5,388 bases of DNA, taken from contig CANDFU010000150.1 of NCBI GenBank assembly GCA_947384095.1, positions 1 to 5,388 on the forward strand, written 5' to 3'. Every line of letters starts with the position of its first letter. Within the stretch, counting starts at the first letter, position 1. This DNA is from an uncultured Roseburia sp. (GTDB taxonomy: Bacteria > Bacillota > Clostridia > Lachnospirales > Lachnospiraceae). This document shows positions 1-5,388 of the stretch, piece by piece. The position numbers were made by a program, and so were the translations under genes. The notes under the pieces were generated by a model. The model was not told the DNA's origin. It did not search any database and saw nothing but the letters and a program-made list of their open reading frames with translations.

Positions 1-503
1 TGTCCGCTGACCTGGCCTGCCTTATTAATACTCTCCTTTATCTTTTTGATTGTAAAACTGCCCTGATTCACCGGCCGGCCGCCATGTCCCGCGCCGGCCG
101 GCGCCGGGCGGGAAACAGTCCGTTCGTCCCTCTCCGCCAGACTGCCAGCCCGGTCCGCCTCCCGCTCAAGCGCGGAATCCGTATTGACAGGGGTACCGCC
201 GATCTCGCCCGTTGGCGTCACACGCCCCTGCTTCTGCTGCGCCACATGGGCAAGCTCATGGCCCAGATGTTTTTCCTGTCCCGGCCCTATGTAAACATCA
301 TTTCCCTGCGTATAGGCAAGCGCGCCGAATCCAGCCGGTTTCGGCGACGCATAGTGCACTCTGACATCATCAAACGACATGCCGGACAAATCCTCAAAAT
401 ATGCTTTTGTGCGTTCTGGTATACCGGTCCGGTTGTTTTTCTTTGCCGTCTCTTTGACACGTTTGTGTCTGTCATCCACACTCTTGTGCAGCATTTCATA
501 CAT
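1..503 (-). CDS. DUF4157 / eCIS_core domain protein with HExxH motif, 3' end beyond the window
   Basis: The reading frame is open from an ATG at 503 to the window edge: 167 full codons and no stop, so the C-terminus is missing. The start is set by GGAGGAGGG at 510-518, six bases upstream. Residues 1-27 are charged and basic, with no signal peptide or membrane segment. Residues about 28-120 match the DUF4157 (eCIS_core) pattern: a [15 protein letters not shown] opening, then FDDVRVHY, then the zinc-binding HELAH at 82-86 followed by VAQQ, and a second motif LEREAD at 112-117, which probably supplies the third zinc ligand. Residues about 121-148 are a Gly/Pro/Arg-rich linker, then a Lys-rich stretch begins. 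In known families this domain sits at the N-terminus of effectors associated with extracellular contractile injection systems and of other modular toxins; whether it acts as a protease is not settled here. The product is probably cytoplasmic or exported without a signal peptide. The cargo or toxin domain, if any, cannot be seen. Domain identity is secure; function is inferred. Confidence 0.85.
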   Translation of the reverse strand, partial: MYEMLHKSVDDRHKRVKETAKKNNRTGIPERTKAYFEDLSGMSFDDVRVHYASPKPAGFGALAYTQGNDVYIGPGQEKHLGHELAHVAQQKQGRVTPTGEIGGTPVNTDSALEREADRAGSLAERDERTVSRPAPAGAGHGGRPVNQGSFTIKKIKESINKAGQVSG

Positions 504-550
504 GGCGCTCCCTCCTCCATAAAAGACAGGACATATTTTTTACAATACGA

Positions 551-595
551 TAAAAAACCCTCTCCGGCCCGGTGCAATCCGCCGGAAGGCTTTTT
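551..595 (-). terminator. Terminator-like hairpin upstream of the DUF4157 gene
   Basis: Bases 563-568 (TCCGGC) pair with 581-586 (GCCGGA). Past a bulged C at 562 the stem continues with 559-561 against 587-589, then a C-C mismatch, then an A run against a T run. Read on the minus strand, the GC-rich stem is followed by TTTTTTA, as in an intrinsic terminator. It ends only about 33 bases before the DUF4157 ribosome binding site, so it may be a back-up terminator for the cold-shock gene or an attenuator in the leader of the DUF4157 gene. I see no convincing sigma-A promoter between it and the gene. The stem is imperfect, hence moderate confidence. Confidence 0.5.
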
Positions 596-623
596 GTCTT
601 ATTGCATGCGTTTTTTATATGAC

Positions 624-659
624 AAAAAGGATGCCCGCATAACCATGGGCATCCTTTTT
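624..659 (-). terminator. Intrinsic terminator after the cold-shock gene
   Basis: A perfect 8-bp stem (GGATGCCC at 629-636 with GGGCATCC at 647-654) is flanked by an A run at 624-628 and a T run at 655-659, giving 13 paired positions and a 10-base loop. On the minus strand it begins about 35 bases after the cold-shock stop codon and ends in TTTTTG. The A/T symmetry means it could also stop transcription on the plus strand, but no plus-strand gene converges on it. Confidence 0.88.
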
Positions 660-694
660 TAGGAACGGCCTGTTCCTCGCTTCCTAAGCAGGTA

Positions 695-898
695 TTATAC
701 AACGCGGCTCACATTGGCTGCCTGCGGCCCCTTCTCGCCCTGCGTCACTTCAAATTCGACCTGCTCGCCATCCTTGAGCTCTTTGAATCCATCCATGTTC
801 AGCGCGGAAAAATGCACGAAAATGTCACTTCCCTGCTCGTCCGAAATGAATCCATAGCCTTTCTTGGCGTTGAACCATTTCACTGTCCCTTTCTGCAT
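695..898 (-). CDS. csp: Cold-shock protein (CspA/CspB family, RNA chaperone)
   Basis: This 67-residue protein is a complete cold-shock domain, the five-stranded OB-fold that binds single-stranded RNA and DNA in the cytoplasm. The opening [18 protein letters not shown] holds the RNP1 motif (KGYGFI at 13-18), and RNP2 is DIFVHF at 25-30; the aromatic residues W8, F9, F17, F27, H29 and F30 form the usual nucleic-acid-binding face. Family proteins melt mRNA secondary structure and act as transcription antiterminators and translation helpers; many copies are induced by cold, others are constitutive. The length is normal (65-70 residues). The ATG at 898 is preceded by GGAGGAGG at 908-915 with nine bases between. 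The gene has its own promoter (1010-1038), a structured leader, and a strong terminator 35 bases after the stop, so it can be expressed as a single unit. The sequence does not show whether this copy is cold-inducible, so no specific paralogue letter is given. Confidence 0.97.
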   Translation of the reverse strand: MQKGTVKWFNAKKGYGFISDEQGSDIFVHFSALNMDGFKELKDGEQVEFEVTQGEKGPQAANVSRVV

Positions 899-928
899 AC
901 TGTAAAACCTCCTCCAATACGGAAAAAC

Positions 929-994
929 TTATTTTGCAGACATCTGAATCTGCATGTACCAGGATATGGAATACTCATATTCCTTGTAATTCAT
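929..994 (-). CDS. Possible 21-residue leader peptide upstream of the cold-shock gene
   Basis: A short frame starts at ATG 994 and ends with TAA at 929, within the predicted cold-shock mRNA leader, 30 bases before the csp start. It begins MNYKEYEYS and is rich in aromatics (four Tyr and one Trp in 21). The only ribosome-binding-like sequence is GGGG at 1000-1003, which would lie at the very 5' end of a transcript from the predicted promoter. Both leader hairpins fall within the frame. I do not recognise the peptide and the frame could easily be chance. Confidence 0.2.
   Translation of the reverse strand: MNYKEYEYSISWYMQIQMSAK
935..954 (-). promoter_or_regulatory. Leader hairpin close to the cold-shock ribosome binding site
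   Basis: TGCAGA at 935-940 and TCTGCA at 949-954 form a perfect 6-bp stem with an 8-base loop in the predicted csp mRNA leader, about 20 bases upstream of the ribosome binding site. It has no T run after it, so it is not a terminator. Temperature-dependent leader structure is known for cspA-type genes in other bacteria; a similar role here is inference only. Confidence 0.4.
968..983 (-). promoter_or_regulatory. Leader hairpin in the cold-shock mRNA 5' region
   Basis: GGAATA and TATTCC form a perfect 6-bp stem closed by a 4-base loop, about 20 bases after the predicted transcription start of csp. It sits directly upstream of the 935-954 hairpin, so the leader could fold into two consecutive stem-loops. 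It is AT-rich and would be weak at growth temperature, more stable in the cold. Confidence 0.4.
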
Positions 995-1009
995 TCCAAC
1001 CCCGACTAA

Positions 1010-1038
1010 AACGTAGCATATATTATGCCATTTGTCAA
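1010..1038 (-). promoter_or_regulatory. Sigma-A type promoter for the cold-shock gene
   Basis: On the minus strand a perfect -35 box TTGACA (1038-1033) is followed by a 17-base spacer and the -10 box TACGTT (1015-1010), which matches consensus at only three of six positions but has an upstream TGC, i.e. an extended -10 element. The spacer is AT-rich. A start near 1003 would give a leader of about 105 nt before the csp ATG at 898. The -35 box overlaps the ispG stop codon (1037-1035), so the promoter is built into the end of the upstream gene. Confidence 0.65.
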
Positions 1039-2102
1039 TGAAAATTATCAGCGTCCCAGTGTGCAAGCTCAAAACGCAGCGCCTCAAGCAATCCTTCCTC
1101 CGGCACTTTTTTGACAACCTCCCCGCGCTTTATGATAAGACCCTCGCCATTGCCGCCTGCAATGCCGATATCAGCCTCTTTCGCTTCTCCCGGGCCGTTC
1201 ACCACACAGCCCATAACAGCCACCTTGATATCGAGTGGAAACTCGGCAGCCATATTTTCCACCTGATTTGCAAGCGCAATCAGATCAATCTGCGTTCTCC
1301 CGCAGGTCGGACAGGATACCACTTCTATGCCTCCCGTCCTAAGGCCCAGTGTCCTTAAAATCAGCTTTGCAGACTTCACCTCTTCAAGCGGGTCGCCGGT
1401 CAGGGACACACGGATGGTATCACCGATGCCCTCGTGCAGAATCACACCCAGGCCGATTGCCGATCTGATATTCCCGCTTAACAGCGTTCCCGCCTCCGTA
1501 ATGCCGATATGAAGGGGATGATCGGTCCGCTCCGCAATCATCTCATGGGCCCGTACACACATCAGGACATCGGAGGATTTGATACTGATGACGAGGTTGT
1601 CATATCCCATCTCTTCAATCCGCGCCGTCTTATCCAGCGCGCTCTCCACAAGCCCCTCCGCCGTCACTCCATGATATTTTTCAACCAGTTCTTTTTCCAG
1701 GGAACCGCTGTTTACCCCGATGCGTATGGGAATACTGCGCTCCTTTGCCGCTTCCACAACTGCGCGGACACGGTCGCTGCCGCCGATGTTTCCCGGGTTG
1801 ATACGGATTTTGTCTGCGCCGTGGGCAATGGCCGCGATTGCAAGGCGATAATCGAAATGGATATCCGCCACAACCGGAATGGATACCTTACGTCTGATCT
1901 CCTCTATGGCTTCTGCCGCCTCCATGGTCGGCACCGCACAGCGGACAATATCGCACCCGGCAGCGGCAAGCCGGCTGATCTGGGACACGGTCGCTGCCAC
2001 ATCTTCCGTTTTTGTGTTTGTCATGGACTGAATCAGAACCGGGCTGCCGCCCCCGATCACCCGGTCCCCGATGTTTACCTTTTTTGTATTAGAACGCTTC
2101 AC
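1035..2102 (-). CDS. ispG: 4-hydroxy-3-methylbut-2-en-1-yl diphosphate synthase (IspG/GcpE)
   Basis: IspG converts 2-C-methyl-D-erythritol 2,4-cyclodiphosphate to HMBPP, the penultimate step of the MEP isoprenoid pathway, in the cytoplasm, using a [4Fe-4S] cluster and ferredoxin or flavodoxin electrons. The 355-residue product has the normal bacterial length for the form without an inserted middle domain. An N-terminal TIM-barrel part carries QSMTNTKTED (25-34), ADIHFDYRLA (79-88) and KIRINPGNIG (98-107); the C-terminal cluster domain has SCPTCGRTQIDL with C264 and C267, and MGCVVNGPGEA with C299 and E306, the expected cluster ligands. The start is GTG at 2102, giving the family-typical MKRSNTKKVNIG opening, with AAGGAGG at 2107-2113. 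A longer frame back to 2195 would overlap topA and add 31 residues unlike IspG. It follows topA by 44 bases, probably in the same transcript; there is no terminator after it before csp. MEP genes are more often grouped with dxr and rseP, so this neighbour is less usual. Confidence 0.97.
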   Translation of the reverse strand: MKRSNTKKVNIGDRVIGGGSPVLIQSMTNTKTEDVAATVSQISRLAAAGCDIVRCAVPTMEAAEAIEEIRRKVSIPVVADIHFDYRLAIAAIAHGADKIRINPGNIGGSDRVRAVVEAAKERSIPIRIGVNSGSLEKELVEKYHGVTAEGLVESALDKTARIEEMGYDNLVISIKSSDVLMCVRAHEMIAERTDHPLHIGITEAGTLLSGNIRSAIGLGVILHEGIGDTIRVSLTGDPLEEVKSAKLILRTLGLRTGGIEVVSCPTCGRTQIDLIALANQVENMAAEFPLDIKVAVMGCVVNGPGEAKEADIGIAGGNGEGLIIKRGEVVKKVPEEGLLEALRFELAHWDADNFH

Positions 2103-2106
2103 GCTT

Positions 2107-2129
2107 CCTCCTTGCCGCATTCTGCGGCA
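2107..2129 (-). promoter_or_regulatory. ispG ribosome binding site abutted by a perfect hairpin
   Basis: AAGGAGG at 2107-2113 lies four bases before the GTG start at 2102 and decides that start. Directly upstream, TGCCGCA (2113-2119) and TGCGGCA (2123-2129) form a perfect 7-bp, GC-rich stem with a 3-base loop; the stem touches the first base of the ribosome binding site. An in-frame ATG at 2120-2118 lies in the loop and stem but has no ribosome binding site of its own. There is no T run, so this is not an intrinsic terminator. It may protect or process the topA-ispG mRNA or tune ispG translation. Confidence 0.6.
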
Positions 2130-2146
2130 GCACGATGGCAGACTGC

Positions 2147-4234
2147 TTACGTTTCCCCCTCTGCCTGTTGTTTTTTCTCCTCGACATATCCGCACTGCGC
2201 GTCTGCGCAGACTGTCTTATTTCCCTTGATTACCATGTAACCGCCACATTTCGGGCATTTTTCCGCCACAGGCTTTGACCAGCTCATAAAATCGCACTCC
2301 GGATTGTCCTCACAGCCAAAATACTTCCTTCCCTTTCTGGTTTTTTTGAGCACAACCTCTTTCCCACATTTCGGACACGCCACGCCGATTTTTTCAAGAT
2401 ACGGTTTTGTATTGCGACAGTCGGGAAAACCGGGGCAGGCTAAAAACTTTCCGTGCGGCCCGTATTTGATCACCATATTGCGGCCGCACTGGTCACAGAC
2501 CACATCCGAGACCTCGTCCGCGATCTCGACCTTTTCCAGCTCTTTTTCCGCCGCCGCCACCGCCGCTTCCAGATCGGGAAAGAAGTTGCGCACGACAGTC
2601 CTCCAGCTCACTTCCCCCTCTCCGACACTGTCGAGAAGCGATTCCATGTTTGCCGTAAAGTGCTCATCTACTATAGTAGGAAATGACTCTTTCATGATCT
2701 GGTTGACTACCTCTCCCAGCTCCGTGACATACAGATTTTTTGCCTCTTTCACTATATAGCGCCGGCCGAGCAGCGTCGTGATCGTGGGAGAATACGTACT
2801 CGGGCGGCCGATTCCGAGCTCTTCCAGTGTTTTTACCAGAGAAGCCTCCGTATAGTGCGCCGGGGGCTGGGTAAAATGCTGCTTCGGGTCAAATCCCTCC
2901 GGCGTAAGAGAGGTATTCTCGTCAATGCTTTTCAGAAGCACATTATTTTCTTCTTTTTCGTCCTCCTCGCTGGTATAAACGTTTAAAAATCCGGGAAACG
3001 CAATCCTGGAAGCCGAAACGTGAAACCGGTAATCCCCCGCGCCGATTTTCACGCCCGTCGTCTCAAAGACGGCCTGCGCCATGCGGCTCGCCGCGAACCG
3101 TTTCCAGATCAGCTGATAAAGACGGAACTGATCCCTTGATAAAGACTCTTTCACCATGACGGGTGTGCGGCTGATATCGGAGGGACGGATCGCCTCATGC
3201 GCGTCCTGGATTTTTGCACCGCCCTTTTTCTCTGTCGTCTTCGTCGCCACAAATTCTTTGCCGTAGGCATGTTCGATGTATTCCCTTGCCAGGAGATCGG
3301 CCTCCTCCGATATACGGACCGAATCCGTCCTCAAATAAGTGATCAGGCCGACCGTTCCCTGTCCTTTGATATCCACGCCCTCGTACAGCTGCTGTGCAAT
3401 GCGCATCGTCTTGGAAATCGGAAAGTTTAACGCCTTGGAAGCCTCCTGCTGCATGGTGCTTGTCGTAAACGGGAGCGGCGCTTTCTTTACACGTTCCCCT
3501 TTTTTTACCTCCAACACCCGGAATGTTTCTTTTTCAATCGCTTCTATAATATGGTCTGTCTCTTCTCTGGAAGAAGGTATAAACTTCCCTGCCTCGGTTC
3601 CGTAAAACTTTGCAACCAGAGGTTTCTTCTCTCCCTGGACGGCAAGCGATACGTCAAGCGTCCAGTACTCTTCCGGGATAAACGCATTGATCTCCTCCTC
3701 ACGGTCGCAGATAATGCGCAGCGCCACCGACTGTACCCGCCCCGCGCTTAACCCCCTCTTTACCTTGGCCCAGAGCAGCGGGCTGATCTCATACCCCACC
3801 ATACGGTCTAAAATTCTCCGGGCCTGCTGTGCGTCCACAAGATTCATATCGATATCCCGCGGCTCTTTTAAAGAAGCCTTGACGGCATTCTGTGTAATCT
3901 CGTTAAAGCTGATACGCCTGATATTCTTGTCCTCAAGCTTCAGCGCCTGGCTTAAATGCCATGAAATCGCCTCTCCCTCGCGGTCGGGGTCGGTTGCAAG
4001 ATAAACTTTATCCGCCTTCTTTACCTCTTTTCGCAGCTTTGCAAGAATATCTCCCTTTCCCCGGATCGTAATATATTTGGGTTCGTAATCATGCTCGATG
4101 TCGATCCCCATCTGGCTTTTCGGCAGGTCTCTGACGTGCCCGTTCGAAGCGACAACTTCATAATTTTTTCCAAGAAATTTTTTAATCGTCTTTACCTTCG
4201 CGGGCGACTCCACGATAACAAGATACTTAGCCAT
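2147..4234 (-). CDS. topA: DNA topoisomerase I (type IA)
   Basis: TopA relaxes negative supercoils by cutting and rejoining one DNA strand through a 5'-phosphotyrosine link. The 695-residue length is close to other Firmicutes enzymes. The TOPRIM domain (about 1-145) opens with YLVIVESPAK (E9 catalytic) and has the metal-binding DPDREGE at 82-88. The strand-passage domains follow; the active-site tyrosine is Y300 in GLITYLRTDS, and R302 beside it is the usual partner. PSTYSPTITTLLGRRY (478-493) is another conserved block. The tail carries three C4 zinc ribbons: C580/C583/C600/C606, C620/C623/C641/C647 and C660/C663/C676/C681, which bind single-stranded DNA and, in relatives, contact RNA polymerase. 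The ATG at 4234 is preceded by AAGGAG at 4243-4248, eight bases away. It lies 61 bases after dprA, a pairing also seen in Bacillus subtilis, and 44 bases before ispG. All catalytic residues are intact. Confidence 0.99.
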   Translation of the reverse strand: MAKYLVIVESPAKVKTIKKFLGKNYEVVASNGHVRDLPKSQMGIDIEHDYEPKYITIRGKGDILAKLRKEVKKADKVYLATDPDREGEAISWHLSQALKLEDKNIRRISFNEITQNAVKASLKEPRDIDMNLVDAQQARRILDRMVGYEISPLLWAKVKRGLSAGRVQSVALRIICDREEEINAFIPEEYWTLDVSLAVQGEKKPLVAKFYGTEAGKFIPSSREETDHIIEAIEKETFRVLEVKKGERVKKAPLPFTTSTMQQEASKALNFPISKTMRIAQQLYEGVDIKGQGTVGLITYLRTDSVRISEEADLLAREYIEHAYGKEFVATKTTEKKGGAKIQDAHEAIRPSDISRTPVMVKESLSRDQFRLYQLIWKRFAASRMAQAVFETTGVKIGAGDYRFHVSASRIAFPGFLNVYTSEEDEKEENNVLLKSIDENTSLTPEGFDPKQHFTQPPAHYTEASLVKTLEELGIGRPSTYSPTITTLLGRRYIVKEAKNLYVTELGEVVNQIMKESFPTIVDEHFTANMESLLDSVGEGEVSWRTVVRNFFPDLEAAVAAAEKELEKVEIADEVSDVVCDQCGRNMVIKYGPHGKFLACPGFPDCRNTKPYLEKIGVACPKCGKEVVLKKTRKGRKYFGCEDNPECDFMSWSKPVAEKCPKCGGYMVIKGNKTVCADAQCGYVEEKKQQAEGET

Positions 4235-4265
4235 TCGTCCATCTCCTTCTTACTTCCGTTTTGAC

Positions 4266-4291
4266 GGGATATCGCGCTGCCTGCGATACCC
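4266..4291 (-). other. Hairpin in the dprA-topA gap
   Basis: GGGATATCGC at 4266-4275 pairs with GCGATACCC at 4283-4291 in a 9-bp stem with one bulged base and a 7-base loop. It begins five bases after the dprA stop codon. No T run follows on the minus strand, so it is unlikely to terminate; it could protect the 3' end of a processed dprA message or cause partial polarity before topA. No convincing promoter for topA is seen in this 61-base gap. Confidence 0.4.
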
Positions 4292-4295
4292 TCAG

Positions 4296-5384
4296 CTATA
4301 GACGCCTGATATAACAGTTTTTAAATGTCTCCGTGATAAACCCCTTCTGCAGAAGCCGCATCAGGGAATCGGCCAGCTGTGGTGTGGAAAGCTTTGTCTC
4401 GCGCAAAAGCTCCTCCATCGTTTTTGACCGTAAACCTACACAACTATACACCAAGCGTTCTTCTTTTTCAAGTAATAAATGCACAAAACTTTCCTGACAG
4501 GGCGCTAAAACCGTGCCCGGCGAAAGGTCTTTTACAAACGTTTCGATATCCGTCAGTATCTGCGCGCCCTGGCGGATCAGCATATTGCACCCGGCGCTTA
4601 AAGGATCGCCGATACGCCCCGGCACCGCATAGATGTCGCGCCCCTGTTCCAGCGCGTGGTCAGCCGTGATCAGGGAGCCGCTTCTGCTTTTGGCCTCCAC
4701 GACTACCACCGCGTCCGAAAGCCCCGATATTATGCGGTTTCTCGCCGGAAAATACCCCGGCAGCGGCTCCGTTTCGGGCGGATACTCCGAAACAAAAACT
4801 CCGCCTTTTAAGATATCGCAATACAGTCCCCGGTTTGACGGCGGATAACAGATATCCACGCCGCACCCCAGGACGGCGCAGACACTGCCTCCTTTCTGCA
4901 GCGCACCGCGATGGCCAGCTCCGTCGATGCCCACCGCCATTCCGCTGACGACGCAGATCCCGCTCTGTGCCAGCCGCTCCCCGAGCTTTTTTGCAACAGC
5001 CCTTCCATACTCCGAACATCTGCGCGCGCCGACAATGGCGGCCGTTCTTTGTTCCGGCCCCGGCAAAGCGCCTCTGACATAAATGCCAAACGGCGGATCG
5101 GGAATATTCCTGAGTTTCTCCGGATACGCATCCTCTTCCAGCGACAGAAATCTGATCCCTCTCTCCTCCATCCGTTCATATGCCCGAAAGTCCGTTTTCT
5201 TTTTCCCCGCAAGCAGGGTCTCTATCTGCTTCTCCCCGATTCCGTCCAGCAGTTTTATCTGTTTTTCGCTGAGGAAATAGAGTTCCCTGGCACTTCCCGT
5301 CTGGGCCAGAAGACGGTGTATGGTCCGGTTCCCGATCCCCGGGAGATTGGCAAGCCAGTATGCATAATTGATCTTTTGCACCAT
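4296..5384 (-). CDS. dprA: DNA-processing protein DprA (Smf)
   Basis: DprA binds incoming single-stranded DNA during natural transformation and loads RecA onto it; it is also widespread in bacteria not known to be competent. The 362-residue product has the full family layout. The N-terminal region (about 1-100) contains two helix-hairpin-helix-like stretches, LPGIGNRTIHRLL (14-26) and LDGIGEKQIETLL (46-58). The Rossmann-fold DNA-binding core follows, with AIVGARRCSEYGR (116-128), SGMAVGIDGAGHRGAL (147-162), FPARNRIISGLSD (212-224) and GSLITADHALEQGRDIYAVPG (236-256). The C-terminal winged-helix domain (about 305-362) ends at TETFKNCYIRRL. The usual SGMARGID motif has Val at 151 in place of Arg. 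The ATG at 5384 gives a typical N-terminus, but only four bases upstream are visible, so its ribosome binding site cannot be checked and a slightly earlier start remains possible. It is upstream of topA in the same orientation, 61 bases away, as in many Firmicutes. Confidence 0.97.
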   Translation of the reverse strand: MVQKINYAYWLANLPGIGNRTIHRLLAQTGSARELYFLSEKQIKLLDGIGEKQIETLLAGKKKTDFRAYERMEERGIRFLSLEEDAYPEKLRNIPDPPFGIYVRGALPGPEQRTAAIVGARRCSEYGRAVAKKLGERLAQSGICVVSGMAVGIDGAGHRGALQKGGSVCAVLGCGVDICYPPSNRGLYCDILKGGVFVSEYPPETEPLPGYFPARNRIISGLSDAVVVVEAKSRSGSLITADHALEQGRDIYAVPGRIGDPLSAGCNMLIRQGAQILTDIETFVKDLSPGTVLAPCQESFVHLLLEKEERLVYSCVGLRSKTMEELLRETKLSTPQLADSLMRLLQKGFITETFKNCYIRRL

Positions 5385-5388
5385 TCCC

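Noticed and set aside
287..577. Minus-strand frame overlapping the DUF4157 gene start
   Set aside because: It is out of frame with the well-supported DUF4157 domain and gives a Cys/Arg-rich sequence with no recognisable domain.
84..662. 192-codon plus-strand open frame
   Set aside because: It is antisense to the DUF4157 gene, runs through both terminator hairpins, resembles no family I know, and has no convincing ribosome binding site. The GC-rich opposite strand explains its length.
2103..2195. N-terminal extension of IspG to an ATG at 2195
   Set aside because: The extra 31 residues overlap the end of topA, do not resemble IspG, and bypass the AAGGAGG site that fits the GTG at 2102.
1509..2240. 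243-codon plus-strand open frame
   Set aside because: It is antisense to ispG and the end of topA, His/Arg/Cys-rich with no family resemblance, and crosses the intergenic hairpin. It is a shadow of the coding strand.
2541..2571. GCC-rich short repeat
   Set aside because: It encodes an Ala-rich helix in TopA (about residues 557-562), which explains the repetition.
4660..5212. Two minus-strand frames of 119 and 134 codons inside dprA
   Set aside because: They are alternative frames of an intact dprA gene, Arg/Gly-rich, and lack recognisable domains.

Overview
The window looks like chromosomal sequence from a Gram-positive anaerobe of the Clostridia, most likely a Lachnospiraceae-type gut bacterium. 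The reasons are the dprA-topA adjacency, strong GGAGG-type ribosome binding sites on every gene whose upstream region is visible, use of the MEP isoprenoid pathway, and the general flavour of the proteins. The assignment is inferred from the protein sequences and was not tested by a search. All supported genes lie on the minus strand, so the window is best read from right to left.

From the right edge, the layout starts with a housekeeping block: dprA (DNA-uptake/recombination mediator), then topA (DNA topoisomerase I with three zinc ribbons), then ispG (iron-sulfur enzyme of the MEP pathway). The gaps are 61 and 44 nt, with no terminator seen between them, so they are probably co-transcribed. 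A perfect hairpin abuts the ribosome binding site of ispG, which starts at GTG. Next comes a small cold-shock protein gene with its own good promoter, whose -35 box overlaps the ispG stop codon. Its leader is about 105 nt, carries two hairpins, and could encode a 21-residue peptide. A clear intrinsic terminator follows the cold-shock gene, and then a second, less perfect terminator-like hairpin.

The left end is the least ordinary part. A gene starting at 503 runs off the window. It encodes a DUF4157/eCIS_core domain with an intact HExxH zinc-protease-like motif and the companion EREAD motif, followed by a Gly/Pro/Arg-rich linker. This domain is known from cargo/toxin proteins of extracellular contractile injection systems and from other polymorphic toxin-like proteins. 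The C-terminal part, which would show what it delivers or cleaves, lies outside the window. It is the best candidate here for a poorly described system.

The first three genes are core metabolism and DNA maintenance and show no frameshifts or broken catalytic motifs. No tRNA, rRNA, CRISPR array, insertion sequence or attachment site was seen.
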